NCBI RefSeq assembly: GCF_020567425.1
Contig: NZ_JAJCVJ010000001.1
Span: 1,364,001 to 1,428,000, forward strand
DNA length: 64,000 nucleotides
Source of the DNA: Salinirubrum litoreum
GTDB lineage: Archaea > Halobacteriota > Halobacteria > Halobacteriales > Haloferacaceae
Reading direction: 5' to 3'
Shown here: piece by piece, positions 16,244-25,022 of the stretch
How positions within the stretch are numbered: position 1 is the first letter of the stretch
Layout of the letters: each line of letters begins with the position of its first letter
Program-made: the position numbers and the translations under genes
The notes under the pieces: model-generated
Database searches by the model: none
Told to the model about the DNA's origin: nothing
The model's input: the letters and a program-made list of their open reading frames with translations, nothing else

Positions 16244-16777
16244 TCAGTACGTCGGGTTCTCCTCGCGGATGCCCTCGCGTTTGTTCACCAGTCGCCCGAA
16301 GACGAACAACGCGTCGGACAGCCGGTTCAGATACGTGATCGCCGCGTCGTTGACGGGTTCGTCGGTCGCCAGTTCGACCGCCCGGCGCTCTGCTCGCCGG
16401 ACGACCGCCCGCGCGTGGTGGAGCGCGGCCCCGGACTCGCTCCCGCCGGGGAGGATGAACTTCTTGAGAGGATCGAGTTCGTCCTCTGCGGTGTCGATCC
16501 ACCCCTCCAGCGCCTCGACGTGCTCCTCGCGGACCTGCGGGTCGTCCTCGTCGGGCGAGGGGTTGGCGAAGTCGGCCTGCACGACGTGGAGGTGGTTCTG
16601 GACCGCCCCCAGCCACTCGTCGACGTCCTCGTGGCCGGTCGGCCGGACCGTCCCGAGCAGCGCGTTCGCCTCGTCGACGGTGCCGTAGGCTTCGATTCGC
16701 CGGCTGGTCTTCGAGACACGGGACATGTCCCGCAGGTCGGTCATCCCGTCGTCGCCGCGACCAGTGTATATCTTCAT
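16244..16777 (-). CDS. pduO: Corrinoid adenosyltransferase (PduO type)
   Basis: A 177-residue ATP:cob(I)alamin adenosyltransferase, which makes adenosylcobalamin. The N-terminus MKIYTGRGDDGMTDLRDM has the conserved ATP-binding TGxGDxG-like motif, and RRIEAYGTVDEANALLG, FILPGGSESGAALHHARAVVRRAERR and LNRLSDALFVFGRL are textbook PduO segments (arginine-rich ATP/corrinoid site). Its ATG overlaps the stop of the upstream glutaredoxin gene (ATGA at 16774-16777), so translation is probably coupled. Confidence 0.93.
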   Translation of the reverse strand: MKIYTGRGDDGMTDLRDMSRVSKTSRRIEAYGTVDEANALLGTVRPTGHEDVDEWLGAVQNHLHVVQADFANPSPDEDDPQVREEHVEALEGWIDTAEDELDPLKKFILPGGSESGAALHHARAVVRRAERRAVELATDEPVNDAAITYLNRLSDALFVFGRLVNKREGIREENPTY

Positions 16778-17052
16778 GCGCTCACGTCTGTCGCGCTCTC
16801 CTCGCCCGCCGCCGGCGCGAGCGTCTGGTCGACGTACTCCAGGATACGGTCGCTCTCTGCCATCGTCACGCCCCGGTCGGTGTCCACGAGCACCGGCACG
16901 CCCCGCTGACCGCTGACGCGCTTCACTTCGTTCCGCTTCGAGTGGAGCGCCTCGGTCCAGTGTGTCTCGTAGTCGATTCCCGCCGCCTCGAGTGCGTCGT
17001 GAACCTTCTCGCAGAACGGACAGCCGTCCAGTGCGTACAGTTCGATGGCCAT
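16774..17052 (-). CDS. Glutaredoxin-like protein
   Basis: A 92-residue thioredoxin-fold protein with an active-site CPFC (MAIELYALDGCPFCEKVHDA) and the cis-proline turn RGVPVLVD. The C-terminal ESDRILEYVDQTL helix resembles glutaredoxin or the N-terminal domain of a glutathione-S-transferase. It probably reduces disulfides using a low-molecular-weight thiol such as gamma-glutamylcysteine, the haloarchaeal thiol (established for the group; the use here is inference). It overlaps pduO by 4 nt. Confidence 0.87.
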   Translation of the reverse strand: MAIELYALDGCPFCEKVHDALEAAGIDYETHWTEALHSKRNEVKRVSGQRGVPVLVDTDRGVTMAESDRILEYVDQTLAPAAGEESATDVSA

Positions 17053-17229
17053 ACCCGGAGTCAGGGGCGCGACCGGCAAGAACCTTGGTACGTCGGTTGG
17101 CCGTGCCGTCTCTCGGACCGCGTCGTGACCGGCACCGCTACTCGAGAACGAGCGTCGTCACTCAGGGGGAAGTGTCGAAAGAAATCGTGATCGTGACGGA
17201 TCGAGCGTCGGAAGTGGCGAGTGCCGAAC

Positions 17230-17577
17230 TCAGCCGAAGAGTTCGCCGAGACCCTCGCCGGAGGCGTCGTCGTCTTCGTCTTCGTCGTCGTCGGCTGCCT
17301 CGGCCTCTTCTTCCTCGTCCTCGTCGTCGTCTGCGGCTTCGAGGTCCTCGTCGTCGGCGCTACTGCCACCGGCACCGCCTGCGGCGGCGGCGGCCGGTGC
17401 GGCGGCGGCCGTTGCGACTGCTTCCTCGATGTCGACGTCCTCCAGCGCGGCGACGAGCGCCTTGACGCGGGATTCCTCGACGTCGACGCCAGCCGCCTCG
17501 AGGACGGCCGTGACGTTGTCTTCGCTGATCTCTTCGCCCGATTCGTTCAGGATGAGTGCTGCGTAAACGTATTCCAT
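17230..17577 (-). CDS. rpl12: 50S ribosomal protein P1 (L12)
   Basis: A 115-residue acidic stalk protein. The N-terminal half ([42 protein letters not shown]) forms the dimerisation domain, followed by an Ala/Gly-rich hinge and a highly acidic run, ending GEGLGELFG, the conserved factor-binding tail also present on P0. It is the last gene of the L1-P0-P1 operon, 5 bp after rpl10. Confidence 0.95.
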   Translation of the reverse strand: MEYVYAALILNESGEEISEDNVTAVLEAAGVDVEESRVKALVAALEDVDIEEAVATAAAAPAAAAAGGAGGSSADDEDLEAADDDEDEEEEAEAADDDEDEDDDASGEGLGELFG

Positions 17578-17582
17578 TGTTC

Positions 17583-18635
17583 TTATCCGAACATCGCGCC
17601 GAGTCCTTCCGCCCCGTCGTCGTCGTCATCGTCGTCGTCGGGAGCGTCCGCCTCGGCGGCTTCGTCACTTTCGTCGCTCGATTCGTCTGCCTCGGCCTCG
17701 TCGGCCGACTCGCTCTCGGCGGGCTCTGCCGGCGCTTCCACGCCGCGCAGTTCCTCCGGGAGCGCGTCCTCGTCGTCGATCAGGGCCGCGACGGCACGCA
17801 ACTGTGCGTCCGCCTTGGCGACCAGATCGGGCATGAGGTCTTCGTCTTCGATCGCGGCGAACAGCCCGAGGGCCTTCGCCTCGCCTGCGCCCTTGCCGAG
17901 CAGGGAGCCAGCAGTGGTCGCAGTCGGGTAGACCGCGTTGATCGAGAGGTTCCGCGCGGCGGCGGCACCGGCCTCGATGTCGGCGCGGTACTCGTCGATG
18001 TCGATGGCGAGTTCCTCCGGGTCGAACAGCACGCCCTCGGAGTAGACACCGCGCAGGTCGAGTCCCACTTCCTTCGGCTCGATGCCGAGTTCCGACAGCA
18101 CGTTGGCGAGGTCGGCAGAGACCTCCTCGCCGGCTTCCAGCACCGTGCTGTCCTCGGTCACCTTGATCGAGCCGTCCATGATGCGGGCGGCCGCGCCGAC
18201 CGTCTGGAGTTCACCCACGAACGGGCCGGGGTCGATCCCCGTGTCGCCCTCCGGGATGACGATGTCGTTCGGCGCGACTTCGCCGGCGTTGATCGGAGCC
18301 GGCGTCTTCGACGCCTCCAACTCCTTGTAGAGGCCGAACGGGTTGTCGTTCGTCCCGATGAGCGCGACCTGTCCGGAGACGAGGTCTGTGAGCTGTTCGT
18401 AGCCTTCGTTCACCTCTTCGAGCGCGCGCTCGACGAGGGTGTTCCGGCTGACGCGCACCTCGGCCTGTCCGTGCAGGCCACGGCGCATGTCCTGGAGCTG
18501 TCGGCTCGGGATGCCCCCGACGCCGACGACGCCGACGCTGGCGTACGACTCGATGAAGTCGACGATGTCGTCGACCTCCTCCCGCTTCCACTGCGGGATC
18601 GTCTCTGTCTTCCGGACGGACTCGGATTGGCTCAT
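17583..18635 (-). CDS. rpl10: 50S ribosomal protein P0 (L10)
   Basis: A 350-residue archaeal P0. The N-terminal rRNA-binding domain ([32 protein letters not shown]), the archaeal insertion domain in the middle, P1-binding helices near residues 220-300, then a long acidic segment and the tail [10 protein letters not shown] shared with P1. It anchors P1 dimers to 23S rRNA at the GTPase centre. Its ATG overlaps the rpl1 stop (18632-18635). Confidence 0.96.
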   Translation of the reverse strand: MSQSESVRKTETIPQWKREEVDDIVDFIESYASVGVVGVGGIPSRQLQDMRRGLHGQAEVRVSRNTLVERALEEVNEGYEQLTDLVSGQVALIGTNDNPFGLYKELEASKTPAPINAGEVAPNDIVIPEGDTGIDPGPFVGELQTVGAAARIMDGSIKVTEDSTVLEAGEEVSADLANVLSELGIEPKEVGLDLRGVYSEGVLFDPEELAIDIDEYRADIEAGAAAARNLSINAVYPTATTAGSLLGKGAGEAKALGLFAAIEDEDLMPDLVAKADAQLRAVAALIDDEDALPEELRGVEAPAEPAESESADEAEADESSDESDEAAEADAPDDDDDDDDGAEGLGAMFG

Positions 18636-19273
18636 GCGTTCACCTCCACGGCGGGCCCCATCGTCGTCTTCACGTAGATGGAGTCGATGTTGAGGGGGCC
18701 CTTCTCCAGGTCGGCTTCCAGCCGCCGGATGATCACGTCGATGTTGTCGGCGATGTCGTCGGCGGTCATGTCCCGAGCGCCGACACGGGTGTGGAAGGTC
18801 CGCCGGTCACGACTCCGCAACTGCACGGAGTTCTTCATCCGGTTGACCGTCTCCACCACGTCGTCGTCGGGCTGGAGTGGGGTCGGCATCTTCCCACGGG
18901 GACCGAGCACGGTCCCAAGGAAGCGACCGATGTTCTGCATCATGTTGGCTTCGGCGACGAAGAAGTCCGTCTCCTCCGCGAGGTCCTTCGCGGCGTCGGT
19001 GTCGTCCCCGAGGTCTTCCAACTCGTCGGGGCCGAGCACTTGGTCGGCAACTTCTTCGGCGCGGATCGCCGTCTCCCCGGTGGCGAACACCACGATCTGG
19101 GTGTCCTGGCCAGTACCGGACGGGAGGACGACGCTCTCGTCGACACGGTTCGAGGGGTCGTTGAGGTCTAGATCGCGCAGGTTGATGGCGAGGTCCACGG
19201 TCTCGCGGAAGTTGCGAGACGGGGCGTCATCGAGTGCGCGAGAGACTGCGTCCACTATCGTTTGGTCTGCCAT
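18632..19273 (-). CDS. rpl1: 50S ribosomal protein L1
   Basis: A 213-residue L1, first gene of the L1-P0-P1 operon. It binds the L1 stalk of 23S rRNA; in archaea L1 is also known to repress its own operon by binding the mRNA. Characteristic segments: [17 protein letters not shown], the late [16 protein letters not shown] loop and the C-terminal [21 protein letters not shown]. The start is preceded by a strong GGAGGTG site inside a structured leader (see 19274-19368). Confidence 0.97.
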   Translation of the reverse strand: MADQTIVDAVSRALDDAPSRNFRETVDLAINLRDLDLNDPSNRVDESVVLPSGTGQDTQIVVFATGETAIRAEEVADQVLGPDELEDLGDDTDAAKDLAEETDFFVAEANMMQNIGRFLGTVLGPRGKMPTPLQPDDDVVETVNRMKNSVQLRSRDRRTFHTRVGARDMTADDIADNIDVIIRRLEADLEKGPLNIDSIYVKTTMGPAVEVNA

Positions 19274-19368
19274 TTTTCACCTCCGTAGTACGCAGGAATG
19301 CTCCTACGGGTCAGTGAAACAGGCTCCTGCCTGTCTCACGTCGGACGAGTATCGTGGCGGACTTAAAG
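19274..19368 (-). promoter_or_regulatory. Promoter and structured leader of the L1-P0-P1 operon, likely L1 autoregulatory site
   Basis: A TATA box (ctttaag, about 19362-19368 read leftward) would place the transcript start near 19339. The leader begins with an 11-bp hairpin (arms 19314-19324 and 19329-19339, loop AGGA) and continues to a second stem, CCGTAG (19304-19309) with CTACGG (19283-19288). Its 3' arm overlaps the GGAGGTG ribosome binding site (19278-19284) just before the ATG at 19271-19273. L1 binding to such a leader is established for archaeal L1 operons; the role here is inferred. Confidence 0.65.
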
Positions 19369-19464
19369 CCGTCGAAGGAAATCGCACGGCGTCACCGACT
19401 CACACGCACGGAATCGGGCGTTCTGTCGAACGAGGGGTCGGGTCGACACCCGCGCGTCGACAGC

Positions 19465-19803
19465 TCACAGTTCCTCGGCGACGTAGACCCCGACGATGCC
19501 GCCGATGGCGCTGAGCGCGACCGTGATGCCCGCCAGGATGACGAAGATCAACACGACGACGAGGAGTCCCGCGCCGGCGGCGAGCAGGTCGGGTACGAAC
19601 GCCAGAAACGTCGCGCCGACGATAAGGATCAGCGCCAACGGGATCGAGGCGAGACCCCCGGAGATCGCACCGACCCGGAGGCCGTCTTCTTTGTGGAGGT
19701 AGCCGGCGACCGCGCCACCGATGATGGGCGACAGGCCGGTGAAGCTGAGGACGACGGTCACGACTGCACCGATCAGGGCGTGGACTAGACTATCGTCTGC
19801 CAT
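19465..19803 (-). CDS. DUF5518-like small membrane protein
   Basis: A 112-residue membrane protein starting MADDSLVHALIGAVVTVVLS with four hydrophobic segments (about residues 8-30, 42-60, 62-80 and 83-108). The G-rich GLSPIIGGAVAGYLHKEDGLRVGAISGGLASIP motif matches haloarchaeal DUF5518. It lies between rpl11 and the L1 operon on the same strand, an unusual insertion into a conserved ribosomal group. A T-rich box (cggataaaagcg, ~19822-19833) upstream is a probable promoter, so it is likely transcribed separately. Function unknown. Confidence 0.75.
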   Translation of the reverse strand: MADDSLVHALIGAVVTVVLSFTGLSPIIGGAVAGYLHKEDGLRVGAISGGLASIPLALILIVGATFLAFVPDLLAAGAGLLVVVLIFVILAGITVALSAIGGIVGVYVAEEL

Positions 19804-19930
19804 ACGCCGGGATACTGCGACATCGGATAAAAGCGTTCGTGTGACGCCGACCGGTCGGGACGAGGTGGCCGGGGTCGGAGAGGGCAGTCGCTGGCCGGTG
19901 GAGAACGAAACCGACGGGTCGAGTGGCCGA

Positions 19931-20419
19931 TCAGGCCGCCGCTTCTTCCGCGAAGAACTCGTCGTACTCGCCCTCGTCGATGCGCTTCTTGAACTCGCGG
20001 GGGTTGTTCCCCTCGATCGTGACACCGAGCGAGGTGCAGGTGCCGACGACTTCCTTCGCGGCGTTCTTCAGGTCGTACGACAGCAGGTCCGAGGACTTCT
20101 GCTCGGCGATCTTCTTCACCTGCTCGACCGTCAGGTCGGCGACGAAGTCCTTCTGTGGCTCGCCGGAGCCGGTGTCGAAGCCGGCCTCGTCTTTGACGAG
20201 TTCGGCGGTCGGCGGCACACCCACCGAGATGGTGAAGGAGCCGTCGTCCTCGTACTCGACGGTGACGGGGACTTCCATCCCGTCGAAGGCGGCCGTCTCG
20301 TCGTTGATCGTCTGCACGACGTCCTGCACGTTGACCGGGGTCGGCCCCAGTTCGGGACCGAGCGGCGGGCCGGGGTTGGCCTGCCCACCGGGAACGAGTA
20401 CTTCGATAGTTCCAGCCAT
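19931..20419 (-). CDS. rpl11: 50S ribosomal protein L11
   Basis: A 162-residue L11. The N-terminal domain MAGTIEVLVPGGQANPGPPL, then GPTPVNVQDVVQTINDETA, and the C-terminal rRNA-binding domain (LLSYDLKNAAKEVVGTCTSLGVTIEG) with the acidic haloarchaeal tail are clear. It contacts the GTPase-associated region of 23S rRNA. A TATA box (gttaaagg, 20443-20451) is about 26 bp upstream of the ATG, so the message is essentially leaderless and monocistronic. Confidence 0.97.
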   Translation of the reverse strand: MAGTIEVLVPGGQANPGPPLGPELGPTPVNVQDVVQTINDETAAFDGMEVPVTVEYEDDGSFTISVGVPPTAELVKDEAGFDTGSGEPQKDFVADLTVEQVKKIAEQKSSDLLSYDLKNAAKEVVGTCTSLGVTIEGNNPREFKKRIDEGEYDEFFAEEAAA

Positions 20420-20442
20420 GTTCGATAGGACCCCTCCGCGAC

Positions 20443-20451
20443 CTTTAACGG
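20443..20451 (-). promoter_or_regulatory. TATA box of rpl11
   Basis: CGTTAAAGG on the minus strand, centred about 27 bp ahead of the L11 start at 20419, with an A-rich stretch (gaaagaaaac) just upstream at the position of the TFB-responsive element. Confidence 0.6.
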
Positions 20452-20531
20452 TTTTCTTTCCGCCCTCCCGTGGCAGGACTGGACATGGTACGTGGATGGC
20501 TGGGATGGGTCGGTCGGAAACGGTGGAGACG

Positions 20532-21325
20532 TGAACTCGGCTGGATCGGTTTCGGACGACGAGCGGTGAACACTCCCGAACGATCCGGATTCTGTCGAAC
20601 ATAGCGCAGACGACGAGGGGTGAAAGCCCCCGGCGTCTCGATGGTCCGCGACTTGGTGCGCTCCTCAGTCGGTCGAGCCAGCAAGCTGGCTCTCCCTCCC
20701 TGCGGTGCTAGCCGGCGTCGGGGACCAGTCGAGACGCCGGCCCCTTTCAGTCCCACCCGAACTCTGCGACCCATCACGTCGTCACTGGTCGTCACCCGGC
20801 AAATCGTCGCAGATTCGGAATCCGGGTCGTTCGTACTCCACCACACCTCCCCGACTGCTGAGCGACCGACCTGCGAGCAGGTCCTCGCTGTCGCTCGGAC
20901 ACTGCTCGGTGTCGGTCGCCAGCAGATCGCATCCCGTCGGATTCCGGGTTGTCGTCAAGAGTGTCGGGTGACGAGTGTGGCGTGCGCCTTCATCGAAAAT
21001 TCGGCGCGCGCGAGGAACGCGTGCGAGGGAGGCGGAGGTGGGCGGTGCGGAGAACCCCCGCCGAGGCTGGGGAGGACGAGGTGCGGTGCTGTGCGGTCGC
21101 GGTGGCGGTTCCCCGTGCTAGCACGAGTCGCGGTGTTGTCGCGGTCTGCGGTGTGGTTGCGGATGCGGTTCCTCGCGCTAGCACGAGTAGTGGTGCTGTG
21201 GCGGTCGCGGTTTGTTGTGCAGTAGCAGTCGCAGTCTGGGTGCTAGCACGATCACGGATCACAGTGCTGTCACAATCACCGACGTACCACTCCCCACCAC
21301 AGAAATCGACGAACACGACCCCACG
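20532..21325 (+). repeat. Dispersed structured intergenic element, copy 2
   Basis: This occupies the 915-bp gap between the rpl11 promoter and uppS. The leading motif occurs twice (20551-20567 and 20603-20618). The head inverted repeat has left arm 20619-20641 and right arm 20729-20758, with a different ~87-bp interior from copy 1. The second hairpin set has outer stem GCGACCGAC (20862-20870)/GTCGGTCGC (20911-20919) and inner CGAGCAG/CTGCTCG. The core hairpin is GGCGGAGGT (21031-21039), loop GGGCGGTGCGGAGA (21040-21053), ACCCCCGCC (21054-21062). The tail carries three GCTAGCACGA motifs, two of them within GTGCTAGCAC palindromes (21117-21126, 21240-21249). The limits are estimates. Confidence 0.72.
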
Positions 21326-21334
21326 ATCGCACAC

Positions 21335-22264
21335 CTAATCAGCCGTCTCTCGCTCTTGTGTCTCCAACTCGGCAGTCACCTCGCGCATCCCGGCGCTCGT
21401 CAACTGCTCACGGAGACGCCCGACCAGCGCCCGCCCCTCGGCCAGTTCCGTCTCGCCGAGCGCCCGCACCATCGCCACCGCGCGCTTCGCCTTCGCCTGT
21501 CGCCACGAGTCCTCGCGCGACTCGTAGGTCCGGACCGCCCGGAGGAAGTCGACCTTCGAGAACTCCGGCCAGTAGGGCGCACAGAAGTACACCGCCGCCT
21601 CGTTCCCGTTCGCGTGCCACGGCAGGAAGTTCGAGGTGCGCTCGTCGCCGCCGGTCCGGATGATCAGGTCCACGTCACGCACCGGCCGGTCGTACAGTCG
21701 CGCGTCCACGAGGTCCACGTCCACCGCGTCGGCCGAGAGGTTCCCCTCGCCGACCGCCCGACAGACGTCGCGTGCCGCCCCGAGCAGTTCCTTCCGCCCG
21801 CCGTACGCGAGCGCGACGTTCAGGCGGAACCGGTCGTACCCCTCTGTCCGCGACTCGGCGTACCGCACCGCCTCCTGCACGCGATCCGGGAGCAGATCGA
21901 CCGCACCGATGGCCCGGATGCACACCTCCGAGTCGTGGACTCTGTCGGCGTCCGCGAACTCGTACAGCTTCGACTCCACGAGATCGAACAGCGGCTCCAA
22001 CTCCTCCTCGGGTCTGTCGAAGTTCTCCGTCGAGAAGGCGTACAGCGTCAACTCCTCGATACCCAACTCCTCACACCACTCCAGCACGGCAGAGGTCGTC
22101 TCCGCGCCCGCCCGGTGGCCGTCCGGCGCGTCCCCACCCTGTTGGCGCGCGTACCGCCGGTTGCCGTCCTGGATGATGGCGACGTGGGTCGGCCCGTCAC
22201 CGATCTCCCGCCGGAGGAGTCGCTCGTAACTCCGTGCGACGCCTCGGCGGACCCACTCGATCAT
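21335..22264 (-). CDS. uppS: Cis-prenyltransferase (undecaprenyl/polyprenyl diphosphate synthase)
   Basis: A 309-residue cis-prenyltransferase that elongates allylic diphosphates with IPP to make the dolichol-type carrier for glycosylation. Conserved regions: HVAIIQDGNRRYARQQGGD (region I, catalytic Asp and GNRR), LTLYAFSTENFDRPEEE (region II), LNVALAYGGRKELL (region III), DLIIRTGGDERTSNFLPW (region IV/V, RTxGxxRxSxFLxW) and PYWPEFSKVDFLRAV. Haloarchaea usually have two paralogues; this type ends with a charged helix. It sits where secY would normally follow rpl15, with element 2 behind it. Confidence 0.94.
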   Translation of the reverse strand: MIEWVRRGVARSYERLLRREIGDGPTHVAIIQDGNRRYARQQGGDAPDGHRAGAETTSAVLEWCEELGIEELTLYAFSTENFDRPEEELEPLFDLVESKLYEFADADRVHDSEVCIRAIGAVDLLPDRVQEAVRYAESRTEGYDRFRLNVALAYGGRKELLGAARDVCRAVGEGNLSADAVDVDLVDARLYDRPVRDVDLIIRTGGDERTSNFLPWHANGNEAAVYFCAPYWPEFSKVDFLRAVRTYESREDSWRQAKAKRAVAMVRALGETELAEGRALVGRLREQLTSAGMREVTAELETQERETAD

Positions 22265-22402
22265 ACCGCCTCGTACCCCGGCATGGAGTATGTGTCTTGT
22301 GACTGTTCGCCGCCGAAGGCACCGACTAGCCCGGCGACGAACGACAACCGAGCGAGAAGCCGGCGGCTACCCGGGGGAAAGAACTGAGAAGTGTCGCGGG
22401 TG

Positions 22403-22900
22403 TTACTCGTCGTCGTCCGACTCGTCTTCGGCGTTGTCCGGCTCGAACGACGCTTCTTCGGCGCGCTCGGAGAGGTCGGCACTGCCGCCGGCCTGCTCCA
22501 GTTTGCCGACCGCGCTCGCGGAGAAGGCGTCGGCGACGACGTGCAGTTCCTGTCGCACGTCGCCGTTGCCGAGCACCTTCACCACGTCCGCCTCCCAGCC
22601 GTCCTCGGCCACGTCGCGGGCGTCGAGGTGGTAGGCGTCGCCGTCCTGCTCGGCCAGTCCGTCGGCAACGAGCAGCGCGGCGTCCTCGTCGAGTTCGCGG
22701 ACGGTCACTTCGACGACCGTCTCCTGGGCCTCCTCGGGCCGCTTGAAGCCGCTCTTGCCGAGCGGCTCGTAGTTGTGGAACTCGTGTTTGTCGCGCCCGG
22801 CACGGCCGCGACCGCCGCGGTGGCCGGCACCACGCCGGTTCTTGTGCGTGCCGCCGCCGTGGGTGCGAGACCCGCGCTGGCGGTTCTTCTTGCTCGTCAT
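22403..22900 (-). CDS. rpl15: 50S ribosomal protein L15
   Basis: A 165-residue L15, last gene of the S10-spc operon here. N-terminal basic RNA-binding part (MTSKKNRQRGSRTHGGGTHK, then GAGHRGGRGRAGRDKHEF) followed by the globular domain (HLDARDVAEDGWEADVVKVLG, VVADAFSASAVGKLEQAGG) and an acidic tail. The ATG overlaps the rpl30 stop by one base. A pyrimidine-rich stretch (cttctcagttctttccccc, ~22376-22394) after the stop may terminate the long transcript. Confidence 0.97.
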   Translation of the reverse strand: MTSKKNRQRGSRTHGGGTHKNRRGAGHRGGRGRAGRDKHEFHNYEPLGKSGFKRPEEAQETVVEVTVRELDEDAALLVADGLAEQDGDAYHLDARDVAEDGWEADVVKVLGNGDVRQELHVVADAFSASAVGKLEQAGGSADLSERAEEASFEPDNAEDESDDDE

Positions 22901-23364
22901 TATCGCATCGCCTCCAGCAGCTCGTCGATCTGCTCGGTGGTGTGCTTGCCGAGCTGGCCGCCGCCCTTCGTGCCGTGTTTCAGGCCCTTGTGCCCGCCGC
23001 GCGGCGGGTGCAGGCGGAGGACCGGCGAGAGACCCTGCTCGCGCAGCGTCGTCTCCTCCTCGTAGAGCGCCTCGGCGAGCGAGGCGACGTCGTCGTAGTC
23101 GGTGTTGTCGGCGATCCACTCGTCGTCCACGTCGGCGGAGCCCTCGAGGGGCTCGGCACGCGTCGCGACGAGCGTCTCGACCGTCTCCAGACTCGGCTGG
23201 CCGTGGGCCACCCAGTCGTTCACCTTGTTCACCATGCCACGGTACGTGTCCGTCTCCGGCACGAACGTACAGTGGTTGACGGCGTGGACGTTCAGCATGT
23301 CGAGGGTGTCCTGCACCTTGTCGCTGATGTCCACTTCGCCGCGGATCTGGACGACTGCCTGCAT
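22900..23364 (-). CDS. rpl30: 50S ribosomal protein L30
   Basis: A 154-residue archaeal L30 with the ferredoxin-like core ([31 protein letters not shown]-type segment) and the archaeal C-terminal extension containing LRLHPPRGGHKGLKHGTKGGGQ. Start taken as the ATG overlapping the rps5 stop (TGATG at 23362-23366); a GTG lies one codon earlier. Confidence 0.96.
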   Translation of the reverse strand: MQAVVQIRGEVDISDKVQDTLDMLNVHAVNHCTFVPETDTYRGMVNKVNDWVAHGQPSLETVETLVATRAEPLEGSADVDDEWIADNTDYDDVASLAEALYEEETTLREQGLSPVLRLHPPRGGHKGLKHGTKGGGQLGKHTTEQIDELLEAMR

Positions 23365-24008
23365 CACTCGATCACCTCTCGCTGTTCGAGTGCGTGCTGG
23401 GGCACGCGCGCCTCGGCGGTGTTCCGGAGCGCGAGGAACGTCGCCTTCGCGAAGTTCACGGTGGTCCGGGTGTTCCCGGAGGAGCGCGTCCAGATGTCCT
23501 CGATGCCCGCGAGTTCCAGCACGTTGCGGACCGTCTCACCGCCCGCGAGACCGAGGCCACGCGGGGCGGGGAGTAGTTCGACCTCGACGCTGCCGGCCTT
23601 GCCGGTCGTCTTGAGTGCGACGGTGTGGGGGCGCCCACAGCCACACTCCCACGACCCACAGCCACGGGAGACGTCGATGATGTTCAGCTTGGCCACGTCG
23701 ATGGCCTTCTGGATGGCAGAGCCTACCTGGTCGTCGCGGGCCTCGGCGTAGCCGACGAAGCCGTCGCGGTTGCCGACGGCGACGACACACCGGAACTTGA
23801 CCCGGCGACCGGAGTCGGTCATCCGCTGGACCATGTTGATGTCCAGCACCTCGTCGTCGAGCCCCGGGAGGAGCTGGTCGACGACCTCCGCCTCCTTCAG
23901 CGGCAGGCCCGTCTGCAGGGCCTGTTCCATCGAGTCGATCTCGCCGTCCTGTACCTTGCGGCCGAGGCGCGTCCGCGGCACCCAACCGTCGTTGTAGTTG
24001 TTACTCAT
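23364..24008 (-). CDS. rps5: 30S ribosomal protein S5
   Basis: A 214-residue S5: [20 protein letters not shown], the dsRBD-like core ([20 protein letters not shown]), a Cys-bearing segment [20 protein letters not shown] typical of archaeal/eukaryal S5 (S2e), and the C-terminal [16 protein letters not shown]. It sits at the decoding and mRNA entry region of the small subunit. It overlaps rpl18 by 8 nt and rpl30 by 1 nt. Confidence 0.97.
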   Translation of the reverse strand: MSNNYNDGWVPRTRLGRKVQDGEIDSMEQALQTGLPLKEAEVVDQLLPGLDDEVLDINMVQRMTDSGRRVKFRCVVAVGNRDGFVGYAEARDDQVGSAIQKAIDVAKLNIIDVSRGCGSWECGCGRPHTVALKTTGKAGSVEVELLPAPRGLGLAGGETVRNVLELAGIEDIWTRSSGNTRTTVNFAKATFLALRNTAEARVPQHALEQREVIE

Positions 24009-24558
24009 GGTCCTCCGTCAGTCGCTCTCGCACGTCGTCGAAGTGCGCGGGGAGCTCCGTCGCGTCGAAGTCTCCGCCGTACAGCGGCTCGTCGAGAGAC
24101 TCGGCGTACTCGGCGATGTGCTCGCCGCGATTCCGCGACCAGTCCGCCAGCACGCTGTCGTTGTGCGGGATCTCGACGCCCGCGTCGATTGCACCTTCCT
24201 GTACCGCGAACACCTTGTTGCCGGGTGTCGCCGTGTTGAGACCGATGTCGAGGACCGCCTCCTCGACACCCGCCTCCAAGGCTCGGAGTCCCGCGAGGTA
24301 CCCCGTCAGGTACGCACTCGGCAGGTTCCCCGTGGGAGCCTCCCAGCCGTACTCGGCGAGGTCCGCCGACGTGGCGGTCGCGTGGGTCTCGTCGCCCTGT
24401 GGTCCGGGGGTGACCAGCTGCGCCCTGACGTGCTTGTTGCTCACGCGAGCGACAAGGCGGGGCTTGCCCGATTTCAGCAGGCGCAACCTCTGGTGGTAGT
24501 CCGTCCGGACCTCACGGCGACGACGCATCGGCACCTTGTATCTAGGTCCTGTTGCCAT
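24001..24558 (-). CDS. rpl18: 50S ribosomal protein L18
   Basis: A 185-residue archaeal L18, the 5S rRNA-binding protein. [20 protein letters not shown] followed by [20 protein letters not shown] and the downstream [26 protein letters not shown] segment are diagnostic. The extra acidic C-terminus is usual for halophiles. It overlaps rps5 by 8 nt and rpl19e by 1 nt. Confidence 0.97.
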   Translation of the reverse strand: MATGPRYKVPMRRRREVRTDYHQRLRLLKSGKPRLVARVSNKHVRAQLVTPGPQGDETHATATSADLAEYGWEAPTGNLPSAYLTGYLAGLRALEAGVEEAVLDIGLNTATPGNKVFAVQEGAIDAGVEIPHNDSVLADWSRNRGEHIAEYAESLDEPLYGGDFDATELPAHFDDVRERLTEDHE

Positions 24559-25022
24559 CAGTCGTCGCCTCCGAGGGTGACATCGTAGTTGTTCTGCACG
24601 TACGCTTCGAGTCGGTCCACGCTGTCGAACTCGCCGCCGGACGCCTTGTTGTAGAGGGTCCGGTACTGCGAGGGCGAGAGCGTCCCGTCGTCGCGCAGTT
24701 CACGCAGGCGACGGCGCTGGGCGCGGATCCGACCGATCCATGCCTTCTTCTTGTTCTCCCGGCCGCCGGCACGCCCCTTCTGGGTGCCGGCACCGGTCCG
24801 GTGGCCGTAGTTCTTCTTGTCCGCTCGCTCGCGGGCCCGGCCACGGGAGTTGTTCGACGCGTCCTTGACGCGGATCGTCCCCGCGTCGACCAGGTCGCGG
24901 ATGTCCTCGCGGGTGATCGCTTCCGCGATCTCGGCCTGCTCGTCCGGGTCGAACCAGACGCGGCCTTTGCCGACGTCGAGGATGTCCGACGCCATCCGTT
25001 TCTGTGCGCTCAGGTCGGTCAT
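24558..25022 (-). CDS. rpl19e: 50S ribosomal protein L19e
   Basis: A 154-residue L19e, restricted to archaea and eukaryotes. [40 protein letters not shown], the basic stretch [20 protein letters not shown] and the long helix [20 protein letters not shown] are classic. It is translationally coupled to rpl32e (4-nt overlap). Confidence 0.97.
   Translation of the reverse strand: MTDLSAQKRMASDILDVGKGRVWFDPDEQAEIAEAITREDIRDLVDAGTIRVKDASNNSRGRARERADKKNYGHRTGAGTQKGRAGGRENKKKAWIGRIRAQRRRLRELRDDGTLSPSQYRTLYNKASGGEFDSVDRLEAYVQNNYDVTLGGDD

Noticed and set aside
22261-22482. A 73-codon minus-strand frame whose stop overlaps the uppS start
   Set aside because: Half of it lies inside rpl15 in another frame. 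Between the genes only weak starts exist (TTG) and the peptide has no family; I treat it as upstream sequence.
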